The notes below the pieces were generated by a model. It was not told where the DNA came from. It made no database searches and saw only the letters and a program-made list of their open reading frames with translations. Source: PR03 sp964353555 (GTDB lineage Bacteria; Myxococcota_A; UBA9160; PR03). From it: a stretch of DNA of 64,000 nt. Each line of letters begins with the position of its first letter. Position 1 is the stretch's first letter. Of the stretch, positions 52,053 through 60,864 are shown piece after piece. Made by a program: the position numbers and the translations under genes. The stretch is taken from the NCBI GenBank assembly GCA_964353555.1, contig CAYGWM010000007.1, forward strand, positions 1-64,000, given 5' to 3'.

Positions 52053-53579
52053 TCAAACGACGCCGGTGCTCGGCCAACCCTGGAGCAACTCCGTCACGAG
52101 ACGCACACCGACGCCGGTGGCGCCGTAGGGCTGGTACGGACCCGCTTTGCCGGTATAGGCAGTGCCTGCGATGTCGAGGTGCGCCCACGGTGTTTCCCCG
52201 ACGAACGCCGATAGGAACGCCGCCGCCGTGCTCGCGCCCGCGTCGCGACCGCCACTCACGTTCTTCAGGTCGGCGATCTGAGAGCGCATCTCATCGCGGT
52301 GCGCGTCGGCCATCGGCATCCGCCAGGCGCGCTCGCCGGTCGCCTGGCCCGCGCGCGCGATCGCATCGGCGAGGCTGTCGTGGTTGCTGAAGAGTCCCGA
52401 GCACCAGCTGCCGAGTGCGACGACGCAAGCGCCGGTGAGCGTCGCCAGGTCGATGATCGCGTCCGGCTCGTATTGCGTCTTCGCGAAGTGGATCGCGTCG
52501 CACAGCACGAGCCGTCCCTCGGCGTCGGTGTTCTGGATCTCGATCGTCTGGCCAGACATCGACGTGAGGATGTCGCCGGGCCGGTACGCCTCGCCGCCCG
52601 GCATGTTCTCGGCCGCGGCGAGAATCCCGACTACGTGCAGCGGCAGCTCGAGCAGCGCGGCCGCGCGCAAGATGCCCACCACCGCGGCGGCGCCCGACAT
52701 GTCGTGTTTCATGTCGTGCATGCCGCTCGAAGGCTTGATCGAGATGCCGCCGGAGTCGAAGGTGATGCCCTTGCCGACGACGCAGACGGTCGGACGATTC
52801 CGGGCGCCGCGTCGCGGTGCATGCTGCAGCACGACCAGTCGCGGCGGGTGGATGCTGCCCTGACCGACGCCGAGCAACGCCCCCATCTTGCGCTTGCGCA
52901 GTTCGGGAACGTCGAGCACGCGGCACGCGAGTCCCACTTCGTGCGCCACCTTGCGCGCCTCGGCGGCGAGCACCGCGGGTGACATCGCATTGGAGGGCTC
53001 ATTGGAAAGTCGCCGCGCGACGTTCTGGCACTCCGCGAGCGTCGCGCCGACGCCAGCCGCATCGCGCGCCGCGCGCAGCTCGGACTCGCGTTCGATGTGG
53101 ATCGAGACGCGCGACAGCGCGGGCGGTGCGTCGTCCTTCTTGGTGCGCCAGGAGTCGCTCCGATACGAGCTGAGGATCGTCGCTTCGGCGAGCGCGCGCG
53201 CCGCATCGGCCGTGCGCACTCGTTTCGACGCCGGTACGACGATCGCGAGCGAACGCGCGCGCCGCGCGCCTGCGGCGGCCACCGCGCGGCCCCCGAGCTG
53301 GCGCAACGCCTCGGCGTCGAGCTTCTCCTCATCGCCGACGCCGAGCAGCAGCACGCGTCGCGGAGCGCCGCGCCCGCGCCCGAACAGCACCAGCGTTTCG
53401 CCCTTGCGACCGCGGAAGTCGCCGCTTTTCACCACCTCGTGGATCTGCCCACCGAGCGCGTGATCCACCGCTGCGACGCGCGCGGAGAGCCGCGCAGTGC
53501 TCGCGAGCGTCGGCAGCGCGAGCGCGAGCAGGTCCGCTCCCGCGCGAATCGGTTCCTGTGCTTCGACCGTGACCTTCAT
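52053..53579 (-). CDS. pepA: Leucyl aminopeptidase (M17, PepA)
   Basis: Start ATG 53579 with TGGAGG upstream. 508 residues. N-terminal domain to about 170, then the catalytic domain with VVGKGITFDSGGISIKPSSG (Lys, Asp ligands), DMSGAAAVVGILRA and the signature NTDAEGRLVLCDA (two-zinc site), then LTGACVVALG. It removes N-terminal residues from peptides in the cytoplasm. Its start region faces the tolQ promoter. Confidence 0.95.
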   Translation of the reverse strand: MKVTVEAQEPIRAGADLLALALPTLASTARLSARVAAVDHALGGQIHEVVKSGDFRGRKGETLVLFGRGRGAPRRVLLLGVGDEEKLDAEALRQLGGRAVAAAGARRARSLAIVVPASKRVRTADAARALAEATILSSYRSDSWRTKKDDAPPALSRVSIHIERESELRAARDAAGVGATLAECQNVARRLSNEPSNAMSPAVLAAEARKVAHEVGLACRVLDVPELRKRKMGALLGVGQGSIHPPRLVVLQHAPRRGARNRPTVCVVGKGITFDSGGISIKPSSGMHDMKHDMSGAAAVVGILRAAALLELPLHVVGILAAAENMPGGEAYRPGDILTSMSGQTIEIQNTDAEGRLVLCDAIHFAKTQYEPDAIIDLATLTGACVVALGSWCSGLFSNHDSLADAIARAGQATGERAWRMPMADAHRDEMRSQIADLKNVSGGRDAGASTAAAFLSAFVGETPWAHLDIAGTAYTGKAGPYQPYGATGVGVRLVTELLQGWPSTGVV

Positions 53580-53598
53580 TCATCCTCCACATGCGCAA

Positions 53599-53627
53599 TT
53601 GATTGGCTGCGCAGCGTCTTCTAAGCT
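53599..53627 (+). promoter_or_regulatory. Promoter of the tol operon
   Basis: TTGATT (53599-53604), a 17-base spacer and TAAGCT (53622-53627), about 25 bases before the tolQ ATG. AGAGAGG serves as ribosome-binding site, so this transcript has a short leader. Confidence 0.5.
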
Positions 53628-53652
53628 GGACCGACATCAAATAGAGAGGCCT

Positions 53653-54399
53653 ATGGGACTGCTTCTCGTCGGGGCGGACTGGGGGGTGCGTCTCGCGAGT
53701 CTCGACATTCTCCGGCTGATCGGTCAGGCCGGATGGATCGTCAAGCTCGTCCTCCTCGCGTTGGCCACTGCTTCCGTCGTGTCGTGGGCGATCATCGCGT
53801 TCAAGTGGCGCGAGCTTCGTCGCGCGACGCAGGATAGCGAGGCGTTTCTCGAGGTGTACCACGAGGGATCGTTCGACGCGGCGCATGAAGTCGCGCGCGA
53901 CCTCGAGCACAGCCCGATCGCGCAAGTCTTTCTCGAAGCGTATGGAGAACTCGGGCGCATCGCGCGCTACGCGGGTCGTTCGCTGTCGAGCGGACTCGGC
54001 GATCTGCAGCGCCGCGCCGTCGAGCGACAGATCTCGTGGACCGCTTCGCGCGAGACGCACCGGCTCGAGCGCGGCCTCGAGTTCCTCGCGACGACCGGCA
54101 GTGCGGCGCCGTTCGTCGGCCTCTTCGGCACCGTGATCGGCATCATCTCGGCCTTCGAGGAGATCGGACGGGCGGGCTCTGCCAGCCTCGCCGTCGTCGC
54201 ACCCGGTATCGCCGAAGCGCTGATCGCAACGGCCGTCGGCCTCGCCGCCGCGATTCCGGCGACGATTTTCTACAACCATTTCGTCGGCGAGCTGCGACGG
54301 CTCGGCGAGCGTGTCGATCTGTTCGCCGAAGAGTTCCTCGCTGACCTGCGGGTTCGCGGCGCACGTCCCACCGATGAGACGCGCGCGGCGGGGTCCTAG
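53653..54399 (+). CDS. tolQ: TolQ-type proton-channel protein
   Basis: Start ATG 53653. 248 residues with three membrane helices: about 22-45 (GWIVKLVLLALATASVVSWA), then LEFLATTGSAAPFVGLFGTV-IGIISAF and VVAPGIAEALIATAVGLAAA. With TolR it converts proton motive force into movement of TolA, maintaining outer-membrane constriction at division. MotA/TolQ/ExbB family; the tolB and cpoB genes downstream make it TolQ and not ExbB. Confidence 0.94.
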   Translation: MGLLLVGADWGVRLASLDILRLIGQAGWIVKLVLLALATASVVSWAIIAFKWRELRRATQDSEAFLEVYHEGSFDAAHEVARDLEHSPIAQVFLEAYGELGRIARYAGRSLSSGLGDLQRRAVERQISWTASRETHRLERGLEFLATTGSAAPFVGLFGTVIGIISAFEEIGRAGSASLAVVAPGIAEALIATAVGLAAAIPATIFYNHFVGELRRLGERVDLFAEEFLADLRVRGARPTDETRAAGS

Positions 54400-54402
54400 C
54401 TC

Positions 54403-54807
54403 GTGGGCGCGGTTCGGCGCGGACACACGGTGATGTCCGAGATCAACGTCACGCCGTTCGTCGACGTGATGTTGGTGCTGCTGATCATCTTCATGGTGAC
54501 TGCGCCGTTGATGCAGCAGGGAATCGATGTCGACCTGCCGCAGACGACGACACAGGCGCTGCGCCTCGACCAGGAACCGCTCGTGCTGAGCGTCCAGCGC
54601 GATGGCAAGACGTTCCTCGGCAAGCAGGAAATCGCGACGGGCGAACTCACCGTCAAGCTGCGCGCGGTGTTCGACTCACGCGGCGACAAGGAACTGTACC
54701 TGCGCGCAGACCGCGAGGCGCCGTACGGAATGGTCGCCAAGGCGATGGCGGCGGCCCGCAACGCCGGCGCCACCAAGCTGGGCATCGTCACCGAGCCGGA
54801 GGGCTAG
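54403..54807 (+). CDS. tolR: TolR-type protein
   Basis: Start GTG 54403. 134 residues: short cytoplasmic N-terminus, helix SEINVTPFVDVMLVLLIIFM with the essential Asp (VDVMLVLLIIFM), then a periplasmic domain (LYLRADREAPYGMVAKAMAA). It forms the TolQR motor. A GGAGGG at the end of the gene probably serves the next start codon. Confidence 0.94.
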   Translation: MGAVRRGHTVMSEINVTPFVDVMLVLLIIFMVTAPLMQQGIDVDLPQTTTQALRLDQEPLVLSVQRDGKTFLGKQEIATGELTVKLRAVFDSRGDKELYLRADREAPYGMVAKAMAAARNAGATKLGIVTEPEG

Positions 54808-54811
54808 GGCG

Positions 54812-55810
54812 CTGACGCGGAACGCGATCACTTCGGGCGGCGGCCTCGAGGAAGCCCGGCGGCGCCAACTTCGGCGGTGGATCTTGGTCTCCGCGTTTGG
54901 CCACGGGATCGTCGTTGCGGCACTGTTGTGGATGCCGGCGCAGAAACCCGCGGAGTTGCCCGGCGTGGTGACCGTCGATCTGGTCGCGCTGGCCGCGCCG
55001 GCTGCCGCCGGGAAACCCGCTTCGTTGCCGAAGCCGGCGCAGCCGAAGCCGCTGCCGCCGACGCCCGCTGCGAGGCCGGTCCCGCCCGCTGCTCCGGTTG
55101 CCGAAGCGCCCAAGCCGGAGCCGCAGAAGCCCGAGCCTCCCAAACCGGAGCCGCCGAAACCGCCGCCCCCGCCGCCGCCGAAGAATGAGACAGCGATTCC
55201 GAAGACGCCCCAGCGCGAGCCTGAGAAGCCGAAAGCGAAGCCTGAGCCCGAACCCGACCCCAAGCCGGAGCCGAAGCCACGGACGGACCCGAAGCCGCCG
55301 CCCAAGGAGGTGGCCAAGACCGAAGCGCCGAAGCCGTCGCCTGCTCCGACCCCTCCGAAGCCGAAGCCGCAGGAATCCTATGACGACGTGCTCGCCGGCT
55401 TGCGCGCCGAGCGCGGCGAAGATCGCCCCGACCCGGTCGCGCGGCCGACGCGCACAGCGAGCGCCGCGAAAGCTGGCGCTGGCGGCACTGCCGCGACGCC
55501 GGCCGCGCGCGCTTCGGGCACCGCGTCCGTCACTCCAGAGGTTGCGTCCTGGCTGCGGGCCGCGCGCCTGCATGTGCGTCAGGCTTGGGTGCTGCCGGCC
55601 GGTCTCCGTCGCGAGCCGCTCGAAACGCAGGTCGAGGTCGAGCTGGACGCGCAAGGCAACGTGATCTCGGAGCCGAAAGTGACGCGCCGATCGGGAAACC
55701 CCTGGTATGACGAGAGCGTCGTCCGCGCCGTGCAGAAAGCGAGTCCGCTGCCGCCGCCGCCGGAGCCGGGCAACTGGCCGTTCGTGTTTCGACCGGAGGA
55801 TCTCGGTTGA
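54812..55810 (+). CDS. tolA: TolA/TonB-like energy transducer, CTG start
   Basis: An N-terminal membrane helix (WILVSAFGHGIVVAALLWMP) is followed by about 170 residues of Pro/Lys/Glu repeats (PKPEPQKPEPPKPEPPKPPP) spanning the periplasm, and a TonB-like C-domain (LRREPLETQVEVELDAQGNV; SVVRAVQKASPLPPPPE). No ATG, GTG or TTG lies in frame between the end of tolR and the helix. CTG 54812, about nine bases after GGAGGG, gives a normal basic cytoplasmic start; TTG 54884 would start inside the helix. Confidence 0.85.
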   Translation: MTRNAITSGGGLEEARRRQLRRWILVSAFGHGIVVAALLWMPAQKPAELPGVVTVDLVALAAPAAAGKPASLPKPAQPKPLPPTPAARPVPPAAPVAEAPKPEPQKPEPPKPEPPKPPPPPPPKNETAIPKTPQREPEKPKAKPEPEPDPKPEPKPRTDPKPPPKEVAKTEAPKPSPAPTPPKPKPQESYDDVLAGLRAERGEDRPDPVARPTRTASAAKAGAGGTAATPAARASGTASVTPEVASWLRAARLHVRQAWVLPAGLRREPLETQVEVELDAQGNVISEPKVTRRSGNPWYDESVVRAVQKASPLPPPPEPGNWPFVFRPEDLG

Positions 55811-57132
55811 TGCGTGTTTGGATTGCGTTCGCGATCTCGCTCGCGCTCGGGGCGCTGCCCGGCGCCGCGGCGCGCGCGCAGCAGGCCGAGCGTCCGCCGG
55901 TCGTCGTGACCGAAGCCGGTGGCAAGGCGTTTCGCGTCGCGCTCCAGCAGTTCTCCGCGGGCGCGCGTGCGATCGACGTCGCGACGCTGCGGACCGAAGT
56001 GCAAGGAGCGCTCGAGTTCTCCGGCCTCTTCGCGTCGGTCGATCCCGCGGCGTTCCTCGGACCGCGCCAGACCGCGGCGCTCTCCGAGTCGCTCGGGTGT
56101 CCGGAATGGCGCCAGATCGGCGCGGACGCGTTGGTAGAAGGCGTGACGCGCGCGGGCGGCAGCGTCGCCGAGATCGAGTTCCGCGTCTGGGACGTCGCCC
56201 GTTGCCGCGCGCTGCTGACCCGGAGCTATCGCGGCAACGCCAGCGACCGGTCCCTGATCGCGCGGCGCATCGCCGACGACGTGGTCGAAGCGTTCACCGG
56301 CAAGCGCGGCGTGGCGAGCAGCGAGATCTCATTCGTGTCGTCGCGCGGCGGCAATGCCGAGATCTACGTGATGGACGCGACCGGCGGCAACCAGCGCGCG
56401 GCGACGCGCAACAAGTCGATCAATGCGTTCCCGTCTTGGTCGCCCGACGGAAATTCGATCGTCTACATGTCGTACCTGTTCCGCCGGTCGCCGCATCTGT
56501 TTCGGCTCGTTCGGGGCGGCAGCGAGAAGCCCGGGCGGCTGCTCGAAACACTCGACGCCACGCGCGCGGTCTACCGCGGTGTCTACGACCCGCGCGGCGC
56601 GCGGCTCGCGGCGGTGATCAGCGTCGACGGCGCGCCCGAGATCTTCACGGTCGACATCGATGGCAAGAACCTGCGGCGGCTCACGAACCACAAGGCGATC
56701 GATCTCTCGCCGAGCTGGTCGCCCGACGGCTCGCGGCTGGCGTTCGTGTCGGACCGCACCGGTTCGCCCCAGGTCTACGTGATGAACGCCGATGGCACCG
56801 GCCAGCGGCGCCTCACCTTCGAGAGCAGCTACAACACGTCGCCGGACTGGTCGCCGGACGGGCGTTGGATCGCCTATGAGACGCGCGTCGGCGGTCAGTT
56901 CGACATCTGGCTGATCGATCCGGACGGCCGAACCAACGTGCCCGTGGTCACGAACCCGCGCAGCGACGAGGCGCCGAGCTGGGCGCCGGACTCGCGGAAG
57001 ATCGCGTTCCATTCGCAACGCCGTGGCAAGTCCGATGTTTACGCCGTCGATGTCGACGGCGAGAATCTGCGGCGACTCACGGAGGCCGCAGGCGACAACA
57101 CGCACCCGTGCTGGGGGCCGTACCCGCGCTAG
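55810..57132 (+). CDS. tolB: Tol-Pal system protein TolB
   Basis: Start ATG 55810. About 440 residues: signal peptide (cleaved near ARA), N-terminal alpha/beta domain that binds TolA and Pal, and a six-bladed propeller with blades such as EISFVSSRGGNAEIYVMDAT, SPSWSPDGSRLAFVSDRTGS and SPDWSPDGRWIAYETRVGGQ. Periplasmic. tolA stop and tolB start overlap. No pal gene is in the window; cpoB follows directly. Confidence 0.96.
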   Translation: MRVWIAFAISLALGALPGAAARAQQAERPPVVVTEAGGKAFRVALQQFSAGARAIDVATLRTEVQGALEFSGLFASVDPAAFLGPRQTAALSESLGCPEWRQIGADALVEGVTRAGGSVAEIEFRVWDVARCRALLTRSYRGNASDRSLIARRIADDVVEAFTGKRGVASSEISFVSSRGGNAEIYVMDATGGNQRAATRNKSINAFPSWSPDGNSIVYMSYLFRRSPHLFRLVRGGSEKPGRLLETLDATRAVYRGVYDPRGARLAAVISVDGAPEIFTVDIDGKNLRRLTNHKAIDLSPSWSPDGSRLAFVSDRTGSPQVYVMNADGTGQRRLTFESSYNTSPDWSPDGRWIAYETRVGGQFDIWLIDPDGRTNVPVVTNPRSDEAPSWAPDSRKIAFHSQRRGKSDVYAVDVDGENLRRLTEAAGDNTHPCWGPYPR

Positions 57133-57204
57133 TCGATGGACTCACGCAGTCGATCGATGCGCAGCGAGTCGGAGCTGAAGCGCGGGTATCAGGGAGGAGA
57201 CGCG

Positions 57205-58065
57205 ATGCGCTTCATTTCGGTCGTGCGACCGCTCGTCGCAGTCGTCTTCGCGGGGCTGCTCGGCGCCGTGCAGGCTGGCTGCGTGTCGGTCGCCGAACAC
57301 CGCAAGCTGGAGCGCGACGTGCTGCAATTGAAGCGGGGGGCCGGTTCGGGGAGCGGCGACCGCGTCGCCGATCTACGCGCGCAGATCGACGGGCTGGAGC
57401 GACGCCTCGCGAAGGTCGAGGGCAAGACGGACGAAGCGCAGCATGCCGCCGCCCGCGCACTCGAGGAGGCGAAGCTCGCGCGTAAGGAATCATCGGGTGC
57501 ACCCGGGGGGCCGCTGCCCGTCGACGCGGAGGCGGCGAGCAGCGTACATGGCGCAGCACCCGTCGTGACGACGCAATCCACCGCAGCGGCGAGCCCTGCG
57601 TCAGCCGAAGCGCCCGCGCCCTCGCCCGGCGCGGTCGTCGCACCGGCGGCGGAACCTGTCGAGGCAGGTGCATCGGTCCAAGAGGTTTCGGCGTACCGAG
57701 ATGCGCACGCGACCTATCGCGGGGGCGACTACGACGCGTGCATTGACCGATTCCGCAGCTTCTTGCAGACTTACCCGGCTTCGCCCTACGCCGACGACGC
57801 CGCGTACTGGATGGCGGAGTGCCATTTCAAGAAGGGCGACTACAAATCAGCCGTGCTGCGTTTCGACGACGTGGTAGCGCGATACCCGGGGGGCGATAAG
57901 TCAGCGGATGCACTCTACCGAGAGGGCGAGGCGCTGTTGAAGCTGGGCCCCCGCTTCACGAAGGCGGCGAGCAAGGCGTTCGAGCGCGTGATTGCCGAGT
58001 ATCCGAACTCGTCGCGCGCCGGGGAAGCGAAGAAGCAACTCGAAGTGCTCGGCAATCGCGGATAG
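57205..58065 (+). CDS. cpoB: Cell-division coordinator CpoB/YbgF
   Basis: Start ATG 57205 after GGGAGGAG. A signal sequence ending AVQAGC makes a lipoprotein possible, unlike E. coli CpoB. Next is a coiled coil (about 25-90) with RVADLRAQIDGLERRLAKVE, an Ala/Pro-rich linker, then three TPR units from residue 160 (YRGGDYDACIDRFRSFLQTY; AYWMAECHFKKGDYKSAVLR; ADALYREGEALLKLGPRFTK). CpoB links Tol with peptidoglycan synthesis at the septum. Confidence 0.92.
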   Translation: MRFISVVRPLVAVVFAGLLGAVQAGCVSVAEHRKLERDVLQLKRGAGSGSGDRVADLRAQIDGLERRLAKVEGKTDEAQHAAARALEEAKLARKESSGAPGGPLPVDAEAASSVHGAAPVVTTQSTAAASPASAEAPAPSPGAVVAPAAEPVEAGASVQEVSAYRDAHATYRGGDYDACIDRFRSFLQTYPASPYADDAAYWMAECHFKKGDYKSAVLRFDDVVARYPGGDKSADALYREGEALLKLGPRFTKAASKAFERVIAEYPNSSRAGEAKKQLEVLGNRG

Positions 58066-58178
58066 TCGCTCGAGGCGCCGGATTGCAGCCTCGATCAAGG
58101 CAATCGTAGATCAGATCAAACGTCGATCAGGCAAATCGAAACCGAAGCTGGATTCGTTCCAACGGGAGAAGACACGAG

Positions 58179-58541
58179 TTGAGGAAGCGCGACCTCGACA
58201 AATTCCGGAAGCTCCTCATCACGCAGCGTGAGCTGCTGATCGAGAACGCGCGCCGCGCACTCGCCGGCGACATTCACCTCGACCCCGATGATTTCCCGGA
58301 CGAGATGGACGCTGCGTCGTCGGAGATCAACCTGGCGTTTCTCGGGCGCCTTCGCGAGCGCGAGCACGGGCTGATCACGAAGATCGACCAGGCGCTCGCC
58401 AAGATCGAGGCGAACGAGTTCGGGCTTTGCGAGAGCTGCGGCGAGGAGGTCGGCATCAAGCGTCTCGAAGCGCGGCCGGTGGCCGAGCTTTGCATCGACT
58501 GCAAGTCGGAGCAGGAACGCCTCGAACGCCGGATGGGATGA
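58179..58541 (+). CDS. dksA: DksA/TraR-family RNA polymerase regulator
   Basis: Start TTG 58179 with GGGAGAAG upstream. 120 residues: an N-terminal helix pair (RKRDLDKFRKLLITQRELLI ... LITKIDQALAKIEANEFGLC) with DDFPDEMDAAS near the coiled-coil tip where E. coli DksA has DxxDxA, and a four-Cys zinc finger (CESCGEEVGIKR ... CIDCKSEQERLE). It binds the secondary channel of RNA polymerase with ppGpp. The leader of about 110 bases has a small inverted repeat but no clear promoter. Confidence 0.94.
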   Translation: MRKRDLDKFRKLLITQRELLIENARRALAGDIHLDPDDFPDEMDAASSEINLAFLGRLREREHGLITKIDQALAKIEANEFGLCESCGEEVGIKRLEARPVAELCIDCKSEQERLERRMG

Positions 58542-58548
58542 ACCCCTC

Positions 58549-59571
58549 CTGACGGCTCCCCTCGTTCTCGGCATCGAAAGCTCGTGCGACGAGATGGCCG
58601 CGGCCGTCGTGCGGGGCCGCGAGATCCTCGCGTCAGTCGTCCACGGGCAGGTCGATGTGCATGCGCCGTACGGCGGCGTGGTGCCGGAGCTGGCGTCGCG
58701 GGATCACGCGCGCTGCGTGTCGCAAGTGGTCGGCGAGGCGCTGCAGCGCGCGAACGTGGCGCCCGCGCAGCTCGGCGGTGTCGCCGTGACGGCGGGGCCC
58801 GGGCTGGTCGGTTCGCTGCTCGTCGGCCTCTGCTTTGGCAAGGCGCTGGCGGTGCGCCACGGCGTTCCGCTGGTCGGCGTGCATCACGTGGCGGGTCATC
58901 TGGCCTCCGCCGAACTCGCCGACGAGCGACTGGTACCGCCGTATCTCGGGCTCGTCGTGTCGGGTGGACACACTGCGCTGTATCGCATCGAAGCCGACGG
59001 TCCGCCGGCGCGGCTCGGCGAGACGCGTGACGATGCGGTCGGCGAGGCGTTCGACAAGGTCGCGAAGCTGCTCGGGCTGCCATATCCCGGCGGTCCCGCC
59101 GTCGCCCGCGAAGCCGAGGCGGGCGACGAGCGCGCGATCCAGTTCCCCCGTCCGATGCTCACCGAGCCGGATCTCGACTTTTCGTACAGCGGCCTGAAGA
59201 CCGCGGTGGCGATCCAGGTCGAGAGGCGACGCGCTGCGGGACCGCTGACGCCGCGCGACGTCGCGGATCTCGCGGCGTCGTTTCAGGCAGCCGCGACCGA
59301 CGTGCTGGTCACCAAGTCGCGGCGTGCACTCCGGCGCGAGGGCCTCGGGCGACTCGCCGTCGTGGGCGGCGTCGCGGCGAACGGGCGCTTGCGCCGCGAG
59401 GTCGAGGCGGCCGCGCGGGCCGACGGTTTCCTCGCCGTGTTCCCGCCGCTCTCACTTTGCACCGACAATGCGGCGATGATCGCCGCTGCCGGCGCGCGCC
59501 GGCTGATGCGCGGCGAGCGCGATGATGCGGGCCTCGGCGCATTCGCGCGCGCTGCGGTTCCGGCGCGTTGA
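58549..59571 (+). CDS. tsaD: tRNA N6-threonylcarbamoyladenosine transferase TsaD, CTG start
   Basis: 340 residues. TsaD puts threonylcarbamoyl on A37 of tRNAs. The N-terminus LVLGIESSCDEMAAAVV is the ATP-binding strand of the ASKHA fold and must be included, but the first ATG (58594) lies after it. Upstream in frame only CTG 58549 is available, 7 bases after the dksA stop, with GGATGGG before it. Other motifs: metal site GVHHVAGHLASA, SGGHTALY, GEAFDKVAKLLGLPYPGG and VVGGVAANGRLR. Confidence 0.9.
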   Translation: MTAPLVLGIESSCDEMAAAVVRGREILASVVHGQVDVHAPYGGVVPELASRDHARCVSQVVGEALQRANVAPAQLGGVAVTAGPGLVGSLLVGLCFGKALAVRHGVPLVGVHHVAGHLASAELADERLVPPYLGLVVSGGHTALYRIEADGPPARLGETRDDAVGEAFDKVAKLLGLPYPGGPAVAREAEAGDERAIQFPRPMLTEPDLDFSYSGLKTAVAIQVERRRAAGPLTPRDVADLAASFQAAATDVLVTKSRRALRREGLGRLAVVGGVAANGRLRREVEAAARADGFLAVFPPLSLCTDNAAMIAAAGARRLMRGERDDAGLGAFARAAVPAR

Positions 59572-60419
59572 GCCGCGCCGAGGTTCGCGCGACGCTCGAA
59601 CGCCGCGGCCTGCGCGCGCACAAGGCACGTGGCCAGAATTTCCTCACCGATCCGCGCATCGCCGATCAGATCGCCGAAGACGCCCCCGTTGGAGCGGGTG
59701 ACGCGGTGATCGAGATCGGCCCCGGGCTCGGCGTGCTGACGCGTGCGTTGGCGGCGCGAGCGCGATGCGTCGTCGCCATCGAAATCGACGCGGGCCTGGT
59801 ACGCACGTTGCGCGAAGAGGGCTCGTTGCCGGCGAACGTCGAGCTGGTGCACGCCGACGCGCTCGAGGTCGATCTCGCGGCGCTCGCCATGCGACTCGGC
59901 GCGCCGGTGCGGGTGGTCGCGAATCTTCCGTACGCGGTCTCGACGCCGCTGCTGCGCCAGCTCCTCGACTTGCGCGGGCTGCTCGCGGGCTGGTTGGTGC
60001 TGGTGCAGCGCGAGGTGGCCGCGCGCCTCGTCGGGAAGCCGGGCACCCGCGACTACGGCTCGCTGGCGGTGCTACACGCGCTCACCGTGCAGATCGCGAG
60101 GGTCCGCGACCTGCCACCCCACTGCTTCTTCCCGATCCCGCGCGTGACCTCGACGCTGGTGCGAGCGATCCCTCTCGATCCGGCGCCGCTGGCTGCCGAT
60201 GAACTGGCGGAGCTCGAGCGGGTGGTGCGGGCCGCCTTCGGGACGCGGCGCAAGACGCTGCCGAATGCGCTTCGCGCCGGGCTCGATCCAGCGCCTGCGA
60301 TGGAGGTTCTGCATGGCGTCCTCGACGGACTCGGGATCGAGCACCGGGCGCGCGCCGAGCAACAGCGGCCCGCGCAGCTCCTCGCCCTCTCGCGAGCGCT
60401 CCGCGCCGCTGGCGCCTGA
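59568..60419 (+). CDS. rsmA: 16S rRNA dimethyladenosine transferase (RsmA/KsgA)
   Basis: Start TTG 59568 overlaps the tsaD stop. 283 residues: GQNFLTDPRIADQIA, SAM site VIEIGPGLGVLTRALAAR, catalytic VVANLPYAVSTPLLRQLL (NLPY), PPHCFFPIPRVTSTLVR and AFGTRRKTLPNALR. It dimethylates A1518 and A1519 of 16S rRNA late in 30S assembly. The last 107 bases also hold the start of the PilZ gene. Confidence 0.95.
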   Translation: MSRAEVRATLERRGLRAHKARGQNFLTDPRIADQIAEDAPVGAGDAVIEIGPGLGVLTRALAARARCVVAIEIDAGLVRTLREEGSLPANVELVHADALEVDLAALAMRLGAPVRVVANLPYAVSTPLLRQLLDLRGLLAGWLVLVQREVAARLVGKPGTRDYGSLAVLHALTVQIARVRDLPPHCFFPIPRVTSTLVRAIPLDPAPLAADELAELERVVRAAFGTRRKTLPNALRAGLDPAPAMEVLHGVLDGLGIEHRARAEQQRPAQLLALSRALRAAGA

Positions 60420-60764
60420 GCCGTCCGCGAGCCGATTGCTCTTCGAGACGCGCCGCGATCTCACGGTCCCGATCGCGGTGGAAGTCGTTCGTCGCGGCGC
60501 GGAGCCCGCGCGCGAGTACGCGACGAACCTTTCCCCAGGCGGGATCTGCCTACAGGCTCGGCTGCGACTTCAGGTCGGCGATGACGTCACCGTTGCGTTC
60601 GTGTTGCCGGGCGACGAGCGCCCCATCGAGGCGCGCGGCCGCATCAGCTGGCGCGAGGACGACGACCCCAGTGCAGCGGCCTCTTTTCTCGAGACCGGCG
60701 TGCGCTTCGAGGTGCTCGACGAGGCCGATCGCGAGCGCATCACGCGCTTCGTGAGGGACGCCGA
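60313..60764 (+). CDS. PilZ-domain protein, cut by a gap
   Basis: ATG 60313 follows a strong TGGAGG (60301-60306) but lies inside rsmA in another frame, an overlap of 107 bases. The first 45 residues are Ser/Pro-rich. Then a PilZ domain begins: ETRRDLTVPIAVEVVRRGAE, YATNLSPGGICLQARLRL, IEARGRISWRED and TGVRFEVLDEADRERI. PilZ proteins bind cyclic di-GMP; the RxxxR here is RRDL and the NLSPGGI block is the D/NxSxxG motif. TTG 60436 is another possible start. The 3' end is lost in the gap. Confidence 0.75.
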
Positions 60765-60864
60765 NNNNNNNNNNNNNNNNNNNNNNNNNNNNNNNNNNNN
60801 NNNNNNNNNNNNNNNNNNNNNNNNNNNNNNNNNNNNNNNNNNNNNNNNNNNNNNNNNNNNNNNN
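60765..60864. other. Assembly gap (100 N), flanks not overlapping
   Basis: Exactly 100 N, but unlike the other three gaps the two sides share no sequence, so real sequence is missing. It hides the end of the PilZ gene and the end of the facing membrane-protein gene. Confidence 0.9.

Noticed and set aside
58066..58178. Inverted repeat GATTGC/GCAATC between cpoB and dksA as a terminator
   Set aside because: The stem is only 6 bp with no T-run; too weak to call.
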